Origin: Acidobacteriaceae bacterium
Lineage (GTDB): Bacteria > Acidobacteriota > Terriglobia > Terriglobales > Acidobacteriaceae
DNA length: 64,000 nt
Assembly (NCBI GenBank): GCA_003138515.1
Contig: PLGG01000065.1
Coordinates: forward strand, 27,116 to 91,115
Reading direction: 5' to 3'
The notes under the pieces were generated by a model. The model was not told where the DNA came from. It did not search any database and worked only from the letters and a program-made list of their open reading frames with translations. Positions 1 to 8,513 of the stretch are shown in pieces (within the stretch, counting starts at the first letter, position 1; each line of letters opens with the position of its first letter). The translations under genes and the position numbers were made by a program.

Positions 1-867
1 ATCGGCGGAGGCGGCGCGGGCGAGGGCGGTGTCGAGGGATTTGGCAGTGTCGCGAGCGATGGGCAGGATCCAGGGATCGCCGCCGGCGGCGCGAACCATC
101 GCGGCCAGCATGGCGCTGCTTGAGTTGCGAATCTGGCCGGGGCCGGGCGCGGAGCCGATGGGGACAAGCTCGTCGCCAGTGGAAAGGATGGCCACGCGCG
201 GCTTGATGAAGACGTTGAGCGTGGCGCAGCCGCAGGAGCCTGCCAGCGCAATTTGAGCGGAGCCGATCCAGGAGCCGGCGAGAAGAAGTTTGTCGCCTTT
301 GCGCGCCTGTGCGCCGCGGGCGACGATGTTTTCGCCCTTGCGGATGGTGCGCGGCGGCACGAGGCGGACAGCGCGCGCGGATGGTCCGCCGGATTCTTCG
401 ACATGGGCGTCAAACTCTTTGACGTGTTCCAGCATGACGACGGCGTCAGCGCCAGCGGGAACGGGCGCGCCGGTCATGATCTCCCAAGCTGAGCCACGGG
501 GAAGCGAACCGGGCGGAGTTTGCCCGGCGCGGGTTGAGCCGGCTACGGCGAGAGGACGATGCGATGAGGCCTCGGCTGCGCGGCAGGCGAATCCGTCGCG
601 GGTTGAACGCGCGAAGGGGGGCTGATCGGCGTCGGCTCGGAGCGGCTCGGCGAGAACGCGGCCAAGGGCCTGGTCGAGCGGCACGCGCTCGATACACGGA
701 CCATCAGGGTCCGAACCGCGGGGGCCCGAATTACTGGCGCCCGAACTACGGGGGCCGGGACGAAGGCGGGCGAGCCTGGCAGCGTAGGCAGCGACCAGCT
801 CGGCAGCCTCGTTGTAACTGGGCAAAGCCGGACTGGAAGATTTGGAGCGGCGCCGCGCAGAACTCAT
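1..867 (-). CDS. moeA: MoeA-type molybdopterin molybdenumtransferase, C-terminus cut by window edge
   Basis: The frame is open from an ATG at 867 down to base 1 (289 codons), so the 3' part lies outside the window. The translation shows MoeA hallmarks: EIMTGAPVPAGADAVV around residues 125-140, then ILSTGDELVPIG with PGQIRNSS, the substrate-binding region of the MoeA/MogA-like domain. MoeA inserts molybdate into adenylylated molybdopterin in the cytoplasm during molybdenum-cofactor synthesis. The N-terminal 50 residues are Ser/Pro-rich and look less conserved. The ATG is chosen because a TACAAT box ends 7 bases before it, giving a predicted leaderless mRNA. No other Mo-cofactor gene is visible. 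Confidence 0.88.
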   Translation of the reverse strand, partial: MSSARRRSKSSSPALPSYNEAAELVAAYAARLARLRPGPRSSGASNSGPRGSDPDGPCIERVPLDQALGRVLAEPLRADADQPPFARSTRDGFACRAAEASSHRPLAVAGSTRAGQTPPGSLPRGSAWEIMTGAPVPAGADAVVMLEHVKEFDAHVEESGGPSARAVRLVPPRTIRKGENIVARGAQARKGDKLLLAGSWIGSAQIALAGSCGCATLNVFIKPRVAILSTGDELVPIGSAPGPGQIRNSSSAMLAAMVRAAGGDPWILPIARDTAKSLDTALARAASAD

Positions 868-880
868 GCAATGGATTGTA
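868..880 (-). promoter_or_regulatory. Leaderless promoter of moeA
   Basis: On the minus strand TACAAT (880-875) is followed by 7 bases and then the ATG. A -10 box at this distance places the transcription start at the A of the start codon. No Shine-Dalgarno site and no clear -35 box are present. The same arrangement, with nearly the same 20 bases, occurs before the TPR gene starting at 2143. Confidence 0.55.
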
Positions 881-919
881 GAGGGTTCCGTGCGTTTTCG
901 ATTCTGCCGAAGCGCCGCG

Positions 920-2143
920 TTATTTCTGCGGAGTTGGGCTGGGAGTGGCCGAGGGTTCGCCTGCCCGCTGGAGGAAGGTGGCGGCGTTGGCGGCGTACGG
1001 GCCGTTGGGGTCCAGCTCAAGGTACTTGCGAAAGGCATCGGCGCAACCGGGGGGCAGAACGAGCTTGTTGGTTTCCGGATCGACTCGGGCGTTGTGGGCG
1101 AGGCCGTCGGCTTTGATGTAATACAGGATGGCCTGATCGGGATCGGCCTTGATGGCCAGGTCGGCAGCGTCGACCTGCGCGTCGAAGTTTTTCGCGCTAA
1201 AGAAAGCGATGGCCTGGCTACGGAGGTATTTCGCGGCGTTGGAAGGGTCGGCTTTAGCGGCGGCGTCGAAGGCGGCGTTGGCATCGTCGACCATGAGCGT
1301 TTGGGCGTAGACTCCGCCCAGACCGGCCTGGGCCGCGGCCACGACTTCAGGCCGAGGCGGATCCTCCTTCAACGCAAGGTCAAGGGCCCTCTTGAAGTTG
1401 GATTCAGCGTCGAGATAATTCTTGAGGCCGGACTCGGCGCGCCCCAGGCCGATCCAAACAACAGGTTCGGTGGGATCGGCGGCCACGTCTTTGGTCATGA
1501 GGGTTTCGATCTCGGTCAGCTTGGCGGACTCGATTTCAGCGGACATGGAGTCGACGTCCGCGCGGGTGGCCGCACCGCCAAGATTCTGGGTTGCGGTGAC
1601 GCGCGCGTTTCCCGCAGCCTGAAAGTCGAGATTCACAATCTCGAGGTCGGCATCGATGGCGGAGGCGCCGCGTTTCGCATCGGAGGATGCGGCAGTGTTC
1701 GCATCCCTCAACTCCTGCAACTGCCTTTGCTCGTCCGGCGAGAGCCTGGCGATGAACTCCCGGCGGGTCATATCGATGTCCTGTGCCGCATCCTGTCCGG
1801 CCACGACCTCGACACCGCTGATATAGTCGACGATCTTGCCCTCGGGTGTATCGGGAGCGCGGTAGACGATTGTGTATTCGCCCGGAGGCGCCGGGCCGGA
1901 GAATTCGCCGGAGGGAGAGACGGGAAAGTTATAGCTCAATGTCTCGCCGCCGTCGACAGAGAGGCTGACCGTGCCGTTTTTCTGAGGCACTCCAGCGGGA
2001 TTAATGACACGGCCGTGAATCCGGCCCATGTCCGGAGCGGGCGGCTGTTGCGCCTGCGCGGAAATGAGGTCGGCGTGAAACAGGCCGGCCAGAGCGGGAA
2101 GGCACGCCAGCGAAATAAGGCGCAAGCGGAGCGCGGAACTCAT
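920..2143 (-). CDS. Secreted TPR-repeat protein with N-terminal Ig-like (carboxypeptidase-regulatory) domain, paralogue 1
   Basis: 407 aa. An N-terminal signal peptide (MSSALRLRLISLACLPALAG) is followed by a beta-sandwich region (GRIHGRVINPAGVPQKNG) like the carboxypeptidase-regulatory fold, a charged helical stretch, and TPR-like repeats (residues about 210-370) with paired motifs such as AAFDAAAKADPSNAAKYL. The C-terminus is Pro/Thr-rich. A longer reading starts upstream at 2221, but the ATG at 2143 begins the signal peptide and lies 7 bases after TACAAT. It is a paralogue of the next gene upstream (2260-3477), separated from it by a terminator, so it is probably a separate transcription unit. 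The role is unknown; periplasmic or surface protein scaffolding is plausible. Confidence 0.8.
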   Translation of the reverse strand: MSSALRLRLISLACLPALAGLFHADLISAQAQQPPAPDMGRIHGRVINPAGVPQKNGTVSLSVDGGETLSYNFPVSPSGEFSGPAPPGEYTIVYRAPDTPEGKIVDYISGVEVVAGQDAAQDIDMTRREFIARLSPDEQRQLQELRDANTAASSDAKRGASAIDADLEIVNLDFQAAGNARVTATQNLGGAATRADVDSMSAEIESAKLTEIETLMTKDVAADPTEPVVWIGLGRAESGLKNYLDAESNFKRALDLALKEDPPRPEVVAAAQAGLGGVYAQTLMVDDANAAFDAAAKADPSNAAKYLRSQAIAFFSAKNFDAQVDAADLAIKADPDQAILYYIKADGLAHNARVDPETNKLVLPPGCADAFRKYLELDPNGPYAANAATFLQRAGEPSATPSPTPQK

Positions 2144-2156
2144 GCAACGGATTGTA
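2144..2156 (-). promoter_or_regulatory. Leaderless promoter of TPR gene 1
   Basis: TACAAT (2156-2151, minus strand) plus 7 bases, then ATG. The segment closely matches the moeA start region (TCTACAATCC.TTGCATGAGT), which suggests a shared promoter type or a small duplication. Confidence 0.55.
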
Positions 2157-2200
2157 GAAGGTAAGGAGAGGCGAGAAAAACCGAAGTAGGGCGGCCCGGC

Positions 2201-2234
2201 ATATACAAAAGGCGCCCGCAAGCGGACGCCCTTT
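2201..2234 (-). terminator. Rho-independent terminator after TPR gene 2
   Basis: Read on the minus strand, GGGCGTCCG and CGGGCGCC form a GC-rich stem with a short loop (one T-G wobble), flanked by AAA before and TTTT after. It follows the stop of the 2260-3477 gene by about 26 bases and separates the two TPR paralogues. Confidence 0.75.
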
Positions 2235-2259
2235 GAGGCAAATGGCGCATGCGGCCCGG

Positions 2260-3477
2260 CTAGTGGGACTTGGGCGGCGCCTTGTAGGAGGAGGGGACCT
2301 TTTCTCCCGCCTGCTGCAGAATGCTCGCGACGTCGCTGGCATAGGGGCCGTCGGGCGCGAGTTCAAGATACTTCTGGTAGGCAGCCGTGCAATCGGGAGG
2401 CAGAACAATCTTGCTGGGGTTTTTGGGATCGACGGTTGCGTTCTGAATCAATCCCTGGCCCTTGATGTAGTAAAGGATCGCCTGGTTCGGGTCAACTTTG
2501 ATGGCCTCATCGGCGGCGGCTACCTGGGCCGTACCGTTGTTTTCCTGATAGAAAATGACGGCCTCATTCCTCAGGTTGAGACCGGCAGTGGCGGGATCGG
2601 CTTTGGCGGCCGCGTCATAGGCTGCATTCGCCTCAGGGACCTTGCCGGTTCGCGCGTAGACTTCGCCGAGCCCGGCATTGGCTGCGGCGATCACGGGCAA
2701 GCGCGGCTTCTTTGAGGCCGACTCGAGGTCAATCGACTTTTTATAGGTCGCGATCGCATCGTCGTATTCCTTGAGGCCCGCCTGCGCGTACGCCAGATTG
2801 TTCCAGAGCAAGGTCTCATCGGCCTTGAGTCCCGTATCCTTGGTCATCAGGCTTTGGATATCGGTGTACTTGGCGGTTTTGATTTCCTCGACCTTGGCAG
2901 CGATATCGGCTTTGGAGGCAGTCGCGCCCAGCGCCTGCGTCGCAGTGGTGGATGCGGAGTCGATGTCCTTCTTGTCCTGGGCAACGATTTTAAGGTCAGC
3001 GTTGAGCACGTTGATCAAGGCGTTTGCCTTGAGCGTCTCGGAATTCGCCTTCTTTAGATCCTCGAGCTGCTTCTTTTCGTCCGACGTCATCTTGTCGATG
3101 TATTCCTGGCGCGACATATCGTCGTCCTGCGCAAGATCCACACCCACGACAATCTTGATGCCGCGGATGGAGTCAACCATCTTGCCCGCAGGAGTGTCGG
3201 CCGCGCGATAGACCAACATGTAGGTTCCAGCCGGCGCTTCGCCGGAGTAGGCGCCCGTGGAATCGACCGGGAAGGAATACTTTAACGTGAGGCCGCCATC
3301 GGTGGAGAGACCCACGGTGCCGCCGCCCTGGGGTTGCCCCGTGGGATTGATGACGTGACCGTGAATCTTGCCCCCGTTAGGAATTGCGGGCGCCTGCGCA
3401 TGCGCAGGCGGGAGGGCCAATGTGAGCAGGCAAGCCGCGGCGGTCAGACCCAGCCAAAGTGAAAAAGTGCGTTTCAT
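2260..3477 (-). CDS. Secreted TPR-repeat protein with N-terminal Ig-like domain, paralogue 2
   Basis: 405 aa. It starts with a clear signal peptide ending near AHAQA (residues 1-29), then a beta domain (GKIHGHVINPTGQPQ), a Lys/Glu-rich helical segment (TSDEKKQLEDLKKANSE), and TPR motifs (for example AAYDAAAKADPATAGLNL) to the C-terminus. The ATG is preceded by AAGGAG with 6 bases spacing. It is colinear with its neighbour at 920-2143 over the whole length, so the pair arose by tandem duplication. Conserved blocks such as DQAILYYIKADGL/NQAILYYIKGQGL are shared. It is probably exported; no enzymatic motif is seen. Confidence 0.82.
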   Translation of the reverse strand: MKRTFSLWLGLTAAACLLTLALPPAHAQAPAIPNGGKIHGHVINPTGQPQGGGTVGLSTDGGLTLKYSFPVDSTGAYSGEAPAGTYMLVYRAADTPAGKMVDSIRGIKIVVGVDLAQDDDMSRQEYIDKMTSDEKKQLEDLKKANSETLKANALINVLNADLKIVAQDKKDIDSASTTATQALGATASKADIAAKVEEIKTAKYTDIQSLMTKDTGLKADETLLWNNLAYAQAGLKEYDDAIATYKKSIDLESASKKPRLPVIAAANAGLGEVYARTGKVPEANAAYDAAAKADPATAGLNLRNEAVIFYQENNGTAQVAAADEAIKVDPNQAILYYIKGQGLIQNATVDPKNPSKIVLPPDCTAAYQKYLELAPDGPYASDVASILQQAGEKVPSSYKAPPKSH

Positions 3478-3809
3478 GTCTTCTCCTTGAGTGCGGCGGG
3501 AAAAGTGCTGCCCGCAGGCTCGAAAAATTCAAAGTTCAGGCGCCAACCGGGAGACCTAGACTCGGCTACGTCCGGCGAGGCGCATTTCCAGCAAAACCAA
3601 CGTTAAATCCAACCCAGCGCCCTGCACAAGAGGGAGTGTTCCGATCGTCCCACGCCGGGCCTGGACAATACCACCGCCAGAACTACGTCGAACTGGCGCC
3701 AGCAAGCAGGTCAACCCTTCAGAAGCGGAGCAGCGGGGCGTTTTTGTGGATCAACGAGTGTCATGGTAAAGCGGGAGGAGCGAGGTCGCGTGTGGCGTGT
3801 ATCACACAC
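3478..3809. other. Intergenic region between divergent genes
   Basis: About 330 bases separating the divergent TPR and acetyltransferase genes. It holds the ribosome binding site of the TPR gene. No convincing reading frame, RNA gene or -35/-10 pair was found on the minus side. Confidence 0.5.
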
Positions 3810-3821
3810 TAGAATCCGAAT
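3810..3821 (+). promoter_or_regulatory. Leaderless promoter of the acetyltransferase-trmFO operon
   Basis: TAGAAT (3810-3815) then 6 bases then ATG at 3822. No Shine-Dalgarno sequence precedes the start. Confidence 0.55.
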
Positions 3822-4340
3822 ATGAGGACCGTGATTCGCAAGGCAACCGCGGCCGATGCCGCTCAGATTCTGGAGTTTATTCGCGCGCTGGCGGCTTTTG
3901 AGCGTGCGCCGGACGCGGTTACGGCGACCGAGGAGGGCCTGATCCGCGATGGATTTGGGCCAAATCCGCTTTACCGTTGCCTGATCGCCGATTACGACGG
4001 CCAGCCTGCCGGTTTCGCCTTCTATTTCTTCAATTACTCCACGTGGGTGGGACGGCCGGGCATTTACGTCGAAGACCTGTTTGTGCTGCCACAGTTCCGG
4101 CGCCTGGGCATCGGCAGAGAGCTGCTGAAACAGGTGGCCGCGATTGCGATCGAAAACGGCTGCCAACGCCTGCAGTGGGAGGTTCTGGACTGGAACACTC
4201 CGGCTATCGATTTCTACCGCGCCATTGGAGCCGAGTTTCTGGATGAGTGGCGGAACGTGCGCCTGAGCGGCGAGGCGCTGCAGGATCTCGCGGCGGGCGC
4301 GGTGAACTGCGCAGAAGTTGAAAAGGATCGGACACCGTGA
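3822..4340 (+). CDS. GNAT-family N-acetyltransferase (SSAT-like)
   Basis: 172 aa, a full-length single GNAT domain. It shows the N-terminal IRKATAADAAQIL beta1-alpha1 signature, the IYVEDLFVLPQFRRLGIGREL segment that holds the acetyl-CoA pyrophosphate loop (R/Q-x-x-G-x-G/A) around residues 85-105, and DWNTPAIDFYRAIGAEF near the C-terminus. This pattern is typical of the spermidine/spermine or thialysine acetyltransferase subgroup, so an amine substrate is likely but not proven. Its stop overlaps the GTG start of trmFO (GTGA), so translation is probably coupled. Confidence 0.85.
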   Translation: MRTVIRKATAADAAQILEFIRALAAFERAPDAVTATEEGLIRDGFGPNPLYRCLIADYDGQPAGFAFYFFNYSTWVGRPGIYVEDLFVLPQFRRLGIGRELLKQVAAIAIENGCQRLQWEVLDWNTPAIDFYRAIGAEFLDEWRNVRLSGEALQDLAAGAVNCAEVEKDRTP

Positions 4341-5725
4341 GGATTCGCGTAATTGGCGGAGGGCTGGCCGGACCCGAGGCGGCGCTGACGGCGGCGCGGC
4401 TGGGCTGCGAGGTGGAGCTCTATGAGATGCGCGCCATGGTGGACGGCAAGCCTCGGTTGACGCCCGCACACCAGACTACGGAGTTCGGCGAGCTGGTGTG
4501 CTCGAATTCGCTGAAGAGCGAGTCACCAAACACCGCGCCGTGGCTGTTGAAGCAGGAGATGCGGCGCGGGGGGTCGGCGCTCTTGAGAATTGCAGATGAC
4601 ACGGCGGTTCCGGCTGGCCACGCGCTGGCCGTGGACCGCGTGGAGTTTTCGAGGCGCATTGTTGAGGCGATTGAAGCGGAGCCGAAGATTCGCGTGGTGC
4701 GCGAGGAAGTGACGAGCCTGGAATGCAGCGATGCGCAGACGGCGGCGACGATCGTTGCGACCGGGCCGCTGACTTCGGATGCGCTGAGCCGGGAGATTGA
4801 GCGGCTGACGGGCGCGGGGCATCTGGCGTTCTACGACTCCATCTCGCCCATCGTCGACGCGGAATCGATCGAGATGAGCCGCGTGTACTTTGCCGCGCGC
4901 TGGGACAAGGGAACGGCGGATTACATCAACTGCCCGATGGACCGGGCGGAGTACGACCGGTTCCTGGATGCGCTGCTGGCGGCCGAGGCGGCCGAGAGCA
5001 AGGAGTGGGAGAAGCTCGACTACTTCGAAAGCTGCCTGCCCATCGAGGTGCTGGCGCGGCGGGGGCGCGACACGTTGCGCTTTGGGCCGATGAAGCCGGT
5101 GGGGCTGCGCGATCCGCGGACGGGCAAGACGCCGTGGGCGGTAGTGCAACTGCGCAAGGAGAATCTGCGCGCGGATAGCTACAACTTGGTCGGCTTCCAG
5201 AACCATTTGAAGTTTGGCGAGCAGGCGAAGGTGCTGCGGCTGATTCCGGGACTCGAGAATGCGCGCTTTCTGCGCTATGGGCAGATCCACCGCAACACGT
5301 ATATTTGCGCGCCGGCGCTGCTGGACGAGACGCTCGTCCTGAAGGGAAATGCGCGCCAGCGCTTGATGTTTGCGGGGCAGATTTGCGGGGTGGAGGGGTA
5401 TACCGAGTCGATTGCCTCGGGAATGCTGGCGGGGATCTACGCTGCGGCGCTGGCACGGGGCGAAGAGCCGGCGCCTGTGCCGCGCGCGACAGCCCTCGGA
5501 TCGCTGGTCCACTACATTACGCACGCCGATGCGAAAAATTTTCAGCCGGCCAACATCACCTTCGACTTGCTCGAGCCTTTAGATCTCGATTCCCTGGACC
5601 AGGGGACACGGCGGCGGGTTCGGGACAAGAAGGAGCGGCACCGGATCGTGTGCGAGCGGGCGCTGGACGCGTTTGAGGCGTGGCGGGTGGCGATTGGGCA
5701 CCCGGCAGCGGAACTTCGCCCGTAG
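4337..5725 (+). CDS. trmFO: tRNA uridine-54 C5-methyltransferase, folate/FAD-dependent TrmFO
   Basis: 462 aa. The N-terminal dinucleotide-binding motif IRVIGGGLAGPEAA (residues 3-16) binds FAD. CSNSLKSESPNTAPWLLKQEM and the later RYGQIHRNTYICAP and FAGQICGVEGYTES segments are diagnostic of TrmFO rather than its paralogue MnmG. The enzyme uses methylenetetrahydrofolate to make ribothymidine at position 54 of tRNAs. It starts with GTG overlapping the upstream acetyltransferase stop by four bases. Confidence 0.96.
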   Translation: MRIRVIGGGLAGPEAALTAARLGCEVELYEMRAMVDGKPRLTPAHQTTEFGELVCSNSLKSESPNTAPWLLKQEMRRGGSALLRIADDTAVPAGHALAVDRVEFSRRIVEAIEAEPKIRVVREEVTSLECSDAQTAATIVATGPLTSDALSREIERLTGAGHLAFYDSISPIVDAESIEMSRVYFAARWDKGTADYINCPMDRAEYDRFLDALLAAEAAESKEWEKLDYFESCLPIEVLARRGRDTLRFGPMKPVGLRDPRTGKTPWAVVQLRKENLRADSYNLVGFQNHLKFGEQAKVLRLIPGLENARFLRYGQIHRNTYICAPALLDETLVLKGNARQRLMFAGQICGVEGYTESIASGMLAGIYAAALARGEEPAPVPRATALGSLVHYITHADAKNFQPANITFDLLEPLDLDSLDQGTRRRVRDKKERHRIVCERALDAFEAWRVAIGHPAAELRP

Positions 5726-5774
5726 CAAATGCGTAAACCTGTTGTACGCTGTTTCTTCCCCTGAAAGGACGCCA

Positions 5775-6833
5775 ATGCAGCCGATATCCGCCGTAGATGC
5801 TGTTTCGCCTGCCATCGAACGCACCAAGGAGTTCCTCTTCCGGCCATTCAAATGGGGAACCTATTTGAAGCTTGGCCTGGTGGCCATCATCACGGAGGGG
5901 CTGGGCGAAAACTTCAATTCTTCGAGGTCGCACGTGGATCATGGCGTTGGGGGCAACGGGGGCCACGTGCCAAGTGTCCCTTGGCCGTTTCACGTAACGC
6001 CGCAATGGATCGCAATCGGCGTGGCGGCTGTTCTGCTGGCGTTTGTGTTGTCGGTTTTCGTGTTCTACCTGATCACGCGGCTGCGGTTTGCCTTCTTTCA
6101 CTGCCTTGTCCACAACACGAAAGAGATTAAGCCGCGTTGGCGGCTCTATCGCGGGCAGGCGTCGCGCTTTTTCTGGCTGAACATCGTGGTGGGCATCTGC
6201 TTTATGGTTCTGCTGGTGCTGATCTCGCTTCCGTTCGCAGCCGGGTTCTGGCGGCTGTTCCAGGAGAGTCAACAAGGCGGCCATTTCGACATCGGTTTGT
6301 TGCTGACTCTTGTTTTGCCCTTGATTCCGATCGTAATTTTGCTGACGGTGGCAGGAATACTCAGCGACCTGATTCTGCGCGATGGGATGATGCCGCACAT
6401 GGCGCTCGAAGATGCGACTGCGGGCGAAGCGTGGAGGCAGGTGAGGGCGCGCATCGGAGCCGAGAAGAGGCAGTTCATTGTCTATGGGCTGCTGCGAGTC
6501 ATTCTGCCGACGATTGCGACGATAGGCGTGTTTATCGTGCTCGCTCTTCCCGGACTGATGCTGGCAGGTTCCCTTGCGGCGATTGAGTGGGGCGTTCACT
6601 CGATGTTCTCCGGTGCGACGGGAAGCTCATGGCTTGTGGGCATTCTTCTCGAGGTGTTCTTCGGCGTGGTTGCATTTGGCTTCGCGTTACTGGCCAGCAT
6701 CTGCGTTGGAGGGCCATTGAGCACAGGGACACGGGAATATGCGCTGATCTTCTACGGCGGCCGCTACAAGGCGCTTGGAGACATCCTGTACCCGCCGCCG
6801 GCAATTGTTGGGGGAACAACCGGAGCTGCGTGA
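5775..6833 (+). CDS. Polytopic membrane protein, function unknown
   Basis: 352 aa with at least five hydrophobic spans (residues about 75-100, 135-160, 180-205, 235-260, 290-320). The N-terminal cytoplasmic segment (SPAIERTKEFLFRPFKWGTYLKLGLVAII) is typical of a family of uncharacterised multi-pass proteins seen in Acidobacteriota. The ATG at 5775 follows GAAAGGA at suitable spacing; an upstream in-frame extension lacks such a site. Possibly co-transcribed with the downstream DUF6599-like gene. Confidence 0.75.
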   Translation: MQPISAVDAVSPAIERTKEFLFRPFKWGTYLKLGLVAIITEGLGENFNSSRSHVDHGVGGNGGHVPSVPWPFHVTPQWIAIGVAAVLLAFVLSVFVFYLITRLRFAFFHCLVHNTKEIKPRWRLYRGQASRFFWLNIVVGICFMVLLVLISLPFAAGFWRLFQESQQGGHFDIGLLLTLVLPLIPIVILLTVAGILSDLILRDGMMPHMALEDATAGEAWRQVRARIGAEKRQFIVYGLLRVILPTIATIGVFIVLALPGLMLAGSLAAIEWGVHSMFSGATGSSWLVGILLEVFFGVVAFGFALLASICVGGPLSTGTREYALIFYGGRYKALGDILYPPPAIVGGTTGAA

Positions 6834-6996
6834 CCGCGGCGCCAGCAATGAAGGCGGGAACCTTTCGGAACTTTTCAGTGTCCAAAACAGGGAAGGGTCT
6901 GCGTGCTGCCGGGGCGCCACGCCAACGTGTACCCTGAAGGTTGGGGCGTGCGATGCGGAACTGCGATGCGCGCCCGGGGACTGGAGAGTCCGGTTG

Positions 6997-8208
6997 ATGC
7001 ATAAGATGGCCATTCTGGCGGGCGCGATGGTGCTCGTCTGCGGCGCGGTTTTCGCCCAGGCGCAGGGCGAGCAGCCGACGGCAACAGAAAAGCAGTCGGC
7101 GACAACGATCGTTCTGCCGCCGTCGCCAAAGGCTCTATTGCCCGACGAGTTTGACGGATGGGCGGCGACAGGGCCATCGAAGGTGCTGACCGACGCGGCG
7201 CAGGCCGACCCGGCCAATGCGGCGGCGCTAAAAGAGTATGGGTTTAATGCCGCGGTGCTGGCCAACTACAAGCGCGATGGCGACGCGCTGAGCCTGCGCG
7301 CACTGCGATTCGACGATGCGAGCGGAGCCTACGGCGCATACACCTACTACCGCCAGAATGGCTGGCCGAAAGAGGAAATCGGTACGGGAGCGGCCTCGGA
7401 TATGAAGCGCGTTCTGTTCTGGAAGGGGACGACCGTTGTGGATGCGACGTATTCGCGCATCGGGCCGATGATGGGCGGGGAACTTCGCGAGATTGCAAAG
7501 CAGCTTCCGGTGCCGACGGGAAACCGCGGGATGATCCCGCCCATTCTGGCTAGCCTGCCGCGGGAGAACCTTGACGGGCAAACCACGCACTATGCGGAGG
7601 GCCCGGCGGGCTACACGGGATCCGGTGGCGAGCTGCCGGCGTCGCTGGTGGGGTTCGACAAGGGCGCGGAGGCCGTGACGGCGAACTACTCGCTGACCTC
7701 GGGCCCGGCGACGCTGACCATTATCGACTACCCCACCCCGCAGATTGCCGAAGCGCAGGAAGCGGCCATTCGCGCGTATCTTAAGGCCGGAAGCCAGGCG
7801 CAGCCGGCTTGGCCCAAGCCATTGACTGACTCCGACCAGGCGTCGCTGGAGGTGCGGCATAGCGGGCCGCTGGTGGTCCTGGTGAGCGGTGATGCGGTGC
7901 CTGACGACAGCCACCGCCTGCTCGAGACCGTGCACTTCGAGGCCAACCTGACGTCGATTCCGCAACAAGTGGAGTCAGAGGTGGAGAAGACCAGCAAGTT
8001 GCTGATGGGGATCGCCGTGCTGACGGTCATCGGGGCTGCGGCAGCCATCGTGCTGGGAGGGTTCCTGGGCGGCGGAAGAGCGCTTTACAGGCTGGCGCGA
8101 GGCAGACCGATCTCGTCTGTCTACGACGAGGAGTTTATTCATCTCGATTTGGCAGAGAAATGGATCGATCGAAGCGAGGCCGTTGAGGGTCCGCATCCGA
8201 AAGGTTAA
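6997..8208 (+). CDS. Secreted or membrane-anchored DUF6599-like protein
   Basis: 403 aa. A signal peptide (MAILAGAMVLVCGAVFAQAQ) leads into a mixed alpha/beta ectodomain with LLPDEFDGWAATG near the start, which I recognise as the pattern of an acidobacterial family of unknown function (DUF6599-like). One transmembrane helix lies near residues 330-355 (LLMGIAVLTVIGAAAAIVLGG) and a short cytoplasmic tail ends the protein. The start is one of two close ATGs (6997 or 7006), both without a strong ribosome site; an open extension upstream to 6775 overlaps the previous gene and is unlikely. It probably faces the periplasm. Confidence 0.72.
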   Translation: MHKMAILAGAMVLVCGAVFAQAQGEQPTATEKQSATTIVLPPSPKALLPDEFDGWAATGPSKVLTDAAQADPANAAALKEYGFNAAVLANYKRDGDALSLRALRFDDASGAYGAYTYYRQNGWPKEEIGTGAASDMKRVLFWKGTTVVDATYSRIGPMMGGELREIAKQLPVPTGNRGMIPPILASLPRENLDGQTTHYAEGPAGYTGSGGELPASLVGFDKGAEAVTANYSLTSGPATLTIIDYPTPQIAEAQEAAIRAYLKAGSQAQPAWPKPLTDSDQASLEVRHSGPLVVLVSGDAVPDDSHRLLETVHFEANLTSIPQQVESEVEKTSKLLMGIAVLTVIGAAAAIVLGGFLGGGRALYRLARGRPISSVYDEEFIHLDLAEKWIDRSEAVEGPHPKG

Positions 8209-8382
8209 TGCCGTGCGAGGGTTGTGGAAAAAGGGCCGGAAACCCGAAGAAACACCGCGAAATCACGGGAAATGCCCGAAGATTCGAGGCGAATGATTGG
8301 CGAATAAATCAACCCTCACGGTGGAAGGGTTGCATTGTTAAAGTATTGAAACAAAATTACTTATTTTCATAAACATTTTCAC
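8209..8382. other. Intergenic region with AT-rich stretch upstream of a strong promoter
   Basis: It contains an imperfect hairpin (CAACCCT at 8310-8316 pairing with AGGGTTG at 8326-8332) that may end the upstream operon. The AT-rich segment at about 8335-8382 is unusual for this GC-rich DNA and could serve as an UP element for the promoter that follows. Confidence 0.45.
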
Positions 8383-8411
8383 TTGACACCGCTTCCCCCC
8401 GCTCCTAGTAT
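8383..8411 (+). promoter_or_regulatory. Strong sigma-70-type promoter of a putative small RNA
   Basis: Perfect -35 TTGACA (8383-8388), a 17-base spacer, and -10 TAGTAT (8406-8411), preceded by a long AT-rich tract. This is the best consensus promoter in the window, and no protein gene follows it in the same direction. Confidence 0.75.
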
Positions 8412-8417
8412 GCAGCC

Positions 8418-8503
8418 AGAAAGTTCTGATGGCTTTGCCTCCGTTGGAACTATTCTCCCTGAGGAGAGAGCTGCCCTGTTGCCGGGCGGCTCTTTCCGTT
8501 TTT
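8418..8503 (+). ncRNA. Putative small non-coding RNA, about 86 nt
   Basis: A transcript starting about 7 bases after the -10 box would run to the rho-independent terminator ending at 8503. It contains a small hairpin (TCTCC 8454-8458, loop CTGA, GGAGA 8463-8467) immediately before the terminator stem. The next protein gene is on the opposite strand and convergent, so this is not a 5' leader. No open frame of useful length exists inside. It could belong to a known acidobacterial RNA class such as Acido-1, which I recall as terminator-associated, but I cannot test that here. Confidence 0.65.
8467..8503 (+). terminator. Rho-independent terminator of the small RNA
   Basis: Ten-base-pair stem AGAGCTGCCC (8467-8476) with GGGCGGCTCT (8484-8493), 7-base loop, then TTTCCGTTTTT. 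The T-run lies on the plus side only, so it serves plus-strand transcription. Confidence 0.8.
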
Positions 8504-8513
8504 GGAGGGGCCG

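Noticed and set aside
842..2164. Plus-strand frame of 440 codons opposite the TPR gene
   Set aside because: Gly/Val-rich product with no motif; the minus strand has a signal peptide, TPR motifs and a promoter.
4523..5524. Long minus-strand frame inside trmFO
   Set aside because: The plus strand encodes an unmistakable TrmFO; the antisense translation is Arg/His-rich and featureless.
8310..8332. Terminator after the DUF6599-like gene
   Set aside because: CAACCCT/AGGGTTG has a 7-pair stem with a 9-base loop but no T-run, so it is kept only as a possible structure.
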